From Hyphomicrobiaceae bacterium UBA7697 (GTDB taxonomy: Bacteria; Pseudomonadota; Alphaproteobacteria; Rhizobiales; Methyloligellaceae): a DNA stretch of 64,000 nt. Each line of letters starts with the position of its first letter. Position 1 is the stretch's first letter. The notes beneath the pieces are model-generated. The model ran no database searches, was not told where the DNA came from, and saw only the letters and a program-made list of their open reading frames with translations. Below, one piece after another: positions 60,184 to 64,000 of this stretch. The stretch covers positions 7,430-71,429 of the forward strand of contig DLGJ01000009.1 of the NCBI GenBank assembly GCA_002482645.1, in the 5' to 3' direction. The translations under genes were made by a program, and so were the position numbers.

Positions 60184-61347
60184 TTAGTAGGCCGTGTCGG
60201 AATTGCCGGTGACGTCGGCTTCGGTCACCTTGCCCCAAAGCACCCTGTAGACCCAAGCGGTGTAAGCGAGGATGATCGGCAGGAAGATCGCGGTCACGAC
60301 CAGCATGATGAACAGGGTCACGTGAGAGGACGAAGCGTCCCACACGGTCAGCGAGGAATTGGGGTCGATCGACGACGGCAGGATGAAGGGGAACATGGTC
60401 AAGCCGACCGAGGAGATCGTGCCGAAGATTCCGAGCTGAGACCACAGAAGCGTCGAAACTTCGCGGCCCTCGCGCAGTCCTCTGATCGCCATGACCATGC
60501 CGAGAAATCCGAGGACCGGCGCGATGGCGATCCACGGTCTGTCCGCATAGGCCGTGAGCCAGGTGCTGGTGCGCTCCACCTCCGAATAGAGCGGATTGGA
60601 CGGTCCGTCCGTCACGGCCTCGCCGACGATCGCGTAGCCTTGGATGCCGATAGCGAGCCAGAGCCCCGCCAGCGCATAGCCCGCGACGGTCACGACGCCC
60701 GTCACCGTCCCGATGGACCGGGCCCGTTCGGCCACGGGTCCTTCGGCCTTCAGCGACAGCCAGGCCGCGCCATGGGTCAGCAGCATCGCAAGCGAAACGA
60801 CGCCCGCCAGAAGCGCGAACGGGTTCAAGAGCCCAAGGAACTTCCAGAGGAAGTTGCCTTCGTAATACGAGACGAGTTCCGGCGTCAGCCTGAAAGGGAT
60901 GCCAAGCAGGACATTGCCGACGGCAACGCCGAAGATCAGCGCCGGCACGGCCCCGCCGACGAACAGCGCCCAGTCCCAGCTGCTGCGCCATAACTTGCCG
61001 TCCCGCTTGGACCGGTATTTGAAGCCGACAGGCCGCAGGATCAGCGCCGCGAGAACGACGAACATCGCGAGATAGAGGCCGGAAAAACTGACGGCGTAGA
61101 CAAGCGGCCAAGCGGCGAAGATGGCGCCGCCGCCGAGAATGAACCAAACCTGGTTGCCTTCCCAAACCGGTCCGACGGTGTTGATCACGACGCGGCGTTC
61201 GGCGTCGGTCCTTGCGACGAACGGCAGAAGCGCTCCGACGCCCATGTCGAAACCGTCGGTCATCGCAAAGCCGATCAGGAGGACGCCAACCAGCAGCCAC
61301 CAGATCACGCGGAGAACGTCGTAGGTAATAAGGTCGGTGAGGATCAT
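60184..61347 (-). CDS. cydB: Cytochrome bd ubiquinol oxidase subunit II
   Basis: 387 residues, about eight membrane helices, inner-membrane partner of CydA. Starts MILTDLITYDVLRVIWWLLV. Recognisable segments: FAMTDGFDMGVGALLPFVAR, PVWEGNQVWFILGGGAIFAAW and the C-terminal ILAYTAWVYRVLWGKV. Follows cydA by 5 bp; cydX follows by 16 bp. Confidence 0.95.
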   Translation of the reverse strand: MILTDLITYDVLRVIWWLLVGVLLIGFAMTDGFDMGVGALLPFVARTDAERRVVINTVGPVWEGNQVWFILGGGAIFAAWPLVYAVSFSGLYLAMFVVLAALILRPVGFKYRSKRDGKLWRSSWDWALFVGGAVPALIFGVAVGNVLLGIPFRLTPELVSYYEGNFLWKFLGLLNPFALLAGVVSLAMLLTHGAAWLSLKAEGPVAERARSIGTVTGVVTVAGYALAGLWLAIGIQGYAIVGEAVTDGPSNPLYSEVERTSTWLTAYADRPWIAIAPVLGFLGMVMAIRGLREGREVSTLLWSQLGIFGTISSVGLTMFPFILPSSIDPNSSLTVWDASSSHVTLFIMLVVTAIFLPIILAYTAWVYRVLWGKVTEADVTGNSDTAY

Positions 61348-61352
61348 GGTTC

Positions 61353-63050
61353 TTACTCCGCGGGGCTTGCGACAGGGATCGCGTCTTCGTCGCCGATGGC
61401 CCGTAAACGGCGTTCATGCCGGGCCATCCAGGCTTTCGTTTCCTCCACGTCTTGGAACGGCCCTTTGCGGATGTATTTCACCATCAAGGCGATCTCGACG
61501 ACAAAGAGGATCGAATAGAACGCGATGAATCCGCCGAGGGTGATGAGCAAGTCTTCCACAGAAAGCCGGCTCACCGACAGCGCCGTCGGCAACACGTCGT
61601 CCACGGTCCAGGGCTGCCGCCCGAACTCGGCGACGAACCAGCCGAATTCGGCGGCGAGCCACGGCGCCGGGATGATGATCACCGCGAAGATGAGCGCCCA
61701 GCGGGGATATCTCTCCCCGCCGAAGCTGGACATCCAGAAGAAGTAAGCCATGAACGCGATGAACAGGAACCCGAACGCGACCATGAACCGGAAGGCCCAG
61801 AACAGCGGCAGGACGCCGGGCACCGTGTTGTCGGCGGCCATCTCGATCTGTTCGGGCGTGGCGTCGCGCGGATCGTCCACATAGCGCTTCAGCAGGAGCG
61901 CGTAGCCGAGATTCTCCGAATTCTCCTCGAAGGCTTTCCGAAGCTCCGGCGAGATTCCGCCCGTTCCGGCGCCGTCGGCGCTTGCGCCCGCTTCGCCGGT
62001 TTCCGCGCCGGATGGTCTCGCCGCCGCGCCGCGGGCTGCGCTCCGCTGCTCACGGATTTTCACGAGCGCGTCGTAGGCGACGATGCCCTGTTTGATACGC
62101 TCCCTGTTCTCCGCGACCAGCTGATTGATGCCCGCGATCGGTTCGGTCAAGGAGCGGGTGCCGATCAGGCCCATGACCCAAGGGATCTTGACCGCAAAAT
62201 GGGTCTCGCGCGCCGCCTGGTCGGGGAAGCCGATCAGGGTGAAGGGCGCCGGCGGCTCTTCCGTGTCCCACATGGCCTCGATGGCGGCCAGCTTCATCTT
62301 CTGAGTATGGCTTTCGGTGTAGCCCGACTCATCGCCGAGAACGACCACGGACAGAGCGGATGCAAGCCCGAAGGCCGCCGCCACGGAAATCGAGCGGCGC
62401 GCCAGTTCCACATGCTTATCCTTGAGCAGATACAAGGCCGAGACACCGAGAACGAAGACCGAGGCGGTGACGTAGCCCGCCGACACGGTATGCACGAATT
62501 TGGCCTGCGCCACGGGGTTGAAGAGCACGTCGTAGAACGAGGTCATCTCCATCCGCATCGTGTCGGGATTGAACGCGGCGCCGACCGGATTCTGCATCCA
62601 GCCATTGGCGATCAGAATCCAGAGTGCGGAGAGGTTGGAGCCGAGTGCCACCAGCCAGGTGACCACGAGATGCTGGACGCGGGTGAGCTTGTCCCAGCCG
62701 AAGAAGAACAGTCCCACGAAGGTCGCTTCGAGGAAAAACGCCATGAGGCCTTCGACGGCGAGCGGCGCCCCGAAAATATCGCCAACGTAGTGGCTGTAAT
62801 AGCTCCAGTTCATGCCGAACTGGAACTCCATGGTGAGGCCGGTCGCGACCCCGAGCACGAAGTTGATGCCGAACAGCGTGCCCCAGAACTTGGTCATCTG
62901 CCGCCAGATCGGCCTGCCCGTCATCACATAGACGGTTTCCATGATCGCGAGGATCACCGCCAGCCCGATCGTGAGCGGGACGAAGAGGAAGTGATACATC
63001 GCGGTCATCGCGAATTGCAGGCGCGAAAGTTCGACGATACCGAGTTCCAT
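61353..63050 (-). CDS. cydA: Cytochrome bd ubiquinol oxidase subunit I
   Basis: 565 residues, long-Q-loop (E. coli-like) type but longer than the usual ~520. Haem ligands: His in MTAMYHFLFVPLTIG, a Met in PLFWAFRFMVAFG; the GRQPW motif is in WFVAEFGRQPWTV. The Q-loop around residues 300-385 contains an Ala/Gly/Glu-rich insertion (AARGAAARPSGAETGEAGAS and onward). High-affinity O2 reduction at the inner membrane for low-oxygen growth. Confidence 0.96.
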   Translation of the reverse strand: MELGIVELSRLQFAMTAMYHFLFVPLTIGLAVILAIMETVYVMTGRPIWRQMTKFWGTLFGINFVLGVATGLTMEFQFGMNWSYYSHYVGDIFGAPLAVEGLMAFFLEATFVGLFFFGWDKLTRVQHLVVTWLVALGSNLSALWILIANGWMQNPVGAAFNPDTMRMEMTSFYDVLFNPVAQAKFVHTVSAGYVTASVFVLGVSALYLLKDKHVELARRSISVAAAFGLASALSVVVLGDESGYTESHTQKMKLAAIEAMWDTEEPPAPFTLIGFPDQAARETHFAVKIPWVMGLIGTRSLTEPIAGINQLVAENRERIKQGIVAYDALVKIREQRSAARGAAARPSGAETGEAGASADGAGTGGISPELRKAFEENSENLGYALLLKRYVDDPRDATPEQIEMAADNTVPGVLPLFWAFRFMVAFGFLFIAFMAYFFWMSSFGGERYPRWALIFAVIIIPAPWLAAEFGWFVAEFGRQPWTVDDVLPTALSVSRLSVEDLLITLGGFIAFYSILFVVEIALMVKYIRKGPFQDVEETKAWMARHERRLRAIGDEDAIPVASPAE

Positions 63051-63158
63051 ATCAGCCGGCCTCCTTGGTTCCGGGACTCTCGACCGGGCAGGGCAACTCT
63101 AGAGCCGCGGCACACAGCGCGTACATACCACCGTGCCACAGAGACACTGTGACATAGC

Positions 63159-64000
63159 TCAGTTTCGAGGCGGGAGCCTCAATACGCGTTGGTGCCCAAA
63201 CATAGAATGTCCCCATCCCCGGTGTAGCGCCGCCAGAATAGCAGCATTTGGGAGTGCATGGCGAATGCCCTCCAGCACCTGCGCGGCGGTCGCCGTATCG
63301 AGCCCTTCCGTCGGCTCGTCGAGCAAGAGAAGGCGCGGGCGTCTCAACAGGGCTCGTGCCAGGGTCAGGCGGCGGGACTGGCCGCCGGAAAGGCCGCTGC
63401 CGCCCTCGCCGAGCCGGGCGTCCAGGCCGCCGCGCGCATGGATTGTTTCGCGGAGCGCGACCGCATCGAGTGCCGCCCACATGTCGTTCTCCGTGGCGTC
63501 GCCCGCGAGCGCCAGATTTTCGCGGACGGTGCCGCGCAAAAGCGCGCTCCGCTGCGGGACGAGAGTGACGGCATCCCGGAACGCCGCCTCGTCCCAGTCG
63601 CGCGGCTGGCGTCCGAGAACGGCGATGGCGGGCTCTCCGTCCCGTGGCGGCGTATCCAGGAGCTTCGCGATCCGCAGCAGAAGCGTGGTCTTGCCGGCGC
63701 CGCTCGGGCCGGTGATCGCCGCCGCCTCGCCGGAGCCGAGGTCGAGACGGATGGTGGACGTTCGAAGCGCCAGGACGGGGCCGTCATTGGCGCTCGGGTC
63801 CGCGTTTATGTCCGCTCGGGCGGCCGCGCCGGAGCCTGGCCGCGTGGCCCCAGGGGCGATATCGGTGCCGATGCGCCGGGCCGCGCCCGCCATGCGCCCC
63901 AGTTCGGCGAAGCCGCGCCGGAGAGGCTGGAGCGCCTCGGCGAGGGCCAGCGCGACGAACACGCCGATGGCGGCGGTGGCAGCGCCCGTGGCCGAGCTGC
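63159..64000 (-). CDS. cydC: CydC/CydD-type ABC transporter, N-terminus beyond edge
   Basis: 280 codons visible; the open frame continues past base 64000, so the membrane domain is mostly missing. ATPase part complete: Walker A ITGPSGAGKTTLLLRIAKL, Q-loop LVPQRSALLRGTVRENLAL, signature GSGLSGGQSRRLTLARALL, Walker B RLLLLDEPTEGLD and H-switch LAALHRG. Half-transporter that with its partner exports thiols/haem-related molecules for cytochrome bd assembly. CydC rather than CydD is an inference from its place next to cydA. Confidence 0.85.
   Translation of the reverse strand, partial: SSATGAATAAIGVFVALALAEALQPLRRGFAELGRMAGAARRIGTDIAPGATRPGSGAAARADINADPSANDGPVLALRTSTIRLDLGSGEAAAITGPSGAGKTTLLLRIAKLLDTPPRDGEPAIAVLGRQPRDWDEAAFRDAVTLVPQRSALLRGTVRENLALAGDATENDMWAALDAVALRETIHARGGLDARLGEGGSGLSGGQSRRLTLARALLRRPRLLLLDEPTEGLDTATAAQVLEGIRHALPNAAILAALHRGWGHSMFGHQRVLRLPPRN

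Noticed and set aside
61416..63152. 578-codon plus-strand open frame opposite cydA
   Set aside because: His/Glu/Arg-rich antisense read with no family features; cydA is complete on the minus strand.

Overview
The window comes from a GC-rich (roughly 60-65 %) alphaproteobacterial chromosome, most likely a serine-cycle methylotroph of the Hyphomicrobiales (Hyphomicrobium / Methyloceanibacter / Methyloligella-like). The genus is an inference. What is visible is an almost complete serine-cycle operon set, an ethylmalonyl-CoA pathway cluster, and alphaproteobacterial signatures such as an ICE-type (Irr) iron box and the argH-tlpA neighbourhood.

Layout. 1-6.3 kb: housekeeping genes (argH truncated by the left edge, tlpA, DUF924, a secreted D,D-peptidase, a LHPP-like HAD phosphatase, a spermidine-synthase-like protein and a DksA/TraR-type zinc finger). 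6.3-19.5 kb: the C1 assimilation block. gck (glycerate 2-kinase) diverges from ftfL, followed by sga-hprA-mtdA-fchA-mtkA-mtkB, a terminator, then ppc-mclA and a perfect terminator. 19.5-31 kb: small envelope, secreted and stress-type genes (BON/LysM protein, DUF533 protein, Cys-rich peptides, MEKHLA/PAS protein, phasin, glutamine-synthetase-like enzyme, isochorismatase-family hydrolase, cupin, cytochrome P450) and a prokaryotic Cys-loop-type ligand-gated ion channel.

32.3-34.1 kb holds the most unusual locus: a short phage Mu-F-like gene with a C-terminal toxin-like extension, a translationally coupled membrane-anchored partner (candidate immunity protein), and then a 254-bp direct repeat carrying the alternative, non-toxic 3' end of the first gene. 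Recombination between the repeats would remove the toxin/partner cassette exactly and in frame. A tRNA-Leu(CAA) lies immediately downstream.

34.8-44 kb: a CPA2-type K+/H+ antiporter, YqaA/DedA protein, DsbB, a two-gene membrane unit, thioredoxin plus CcdA-type transporter, HNH nuclease, esterase, bfr-bfd under an ICE box, and a hybrid histidine kinase whose phospho-acceptor His and N-box Asn residues are replaced. 44-55.4 kb: the ethylmalonyl-CoA block. ecm diverges from ccr-mcd, followed by tspO, an SDR, a cobalamin adenosyltransferase, a rhomboid protease, etfBA and a 3-hydroxybutyryl-CoA dehydrogenase. 55.4-60 kb: secreted and hypothetical proteins, a 13-bp minisatellite, a BacNav-like voltage-gated channel and an LssY-C protein. 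60-64 kb: cydC(partial)-cydA-cydB-cydX, encoding cytochrome bd oxidase and its maturation transporter.

How it works together: FtfL, MtdA and FchA move formate carbon to methylene-H4F. Sga, HprA, Gck, Ppc, MtkAB and Mcl run the serine cycle. Ecm, Ccr and Mcd regenerate glyoxylate from acetyl-CoA; ETF accepts Mcd electrons and the adenosyltransferase supplies coenzyme B12 for Ecm.
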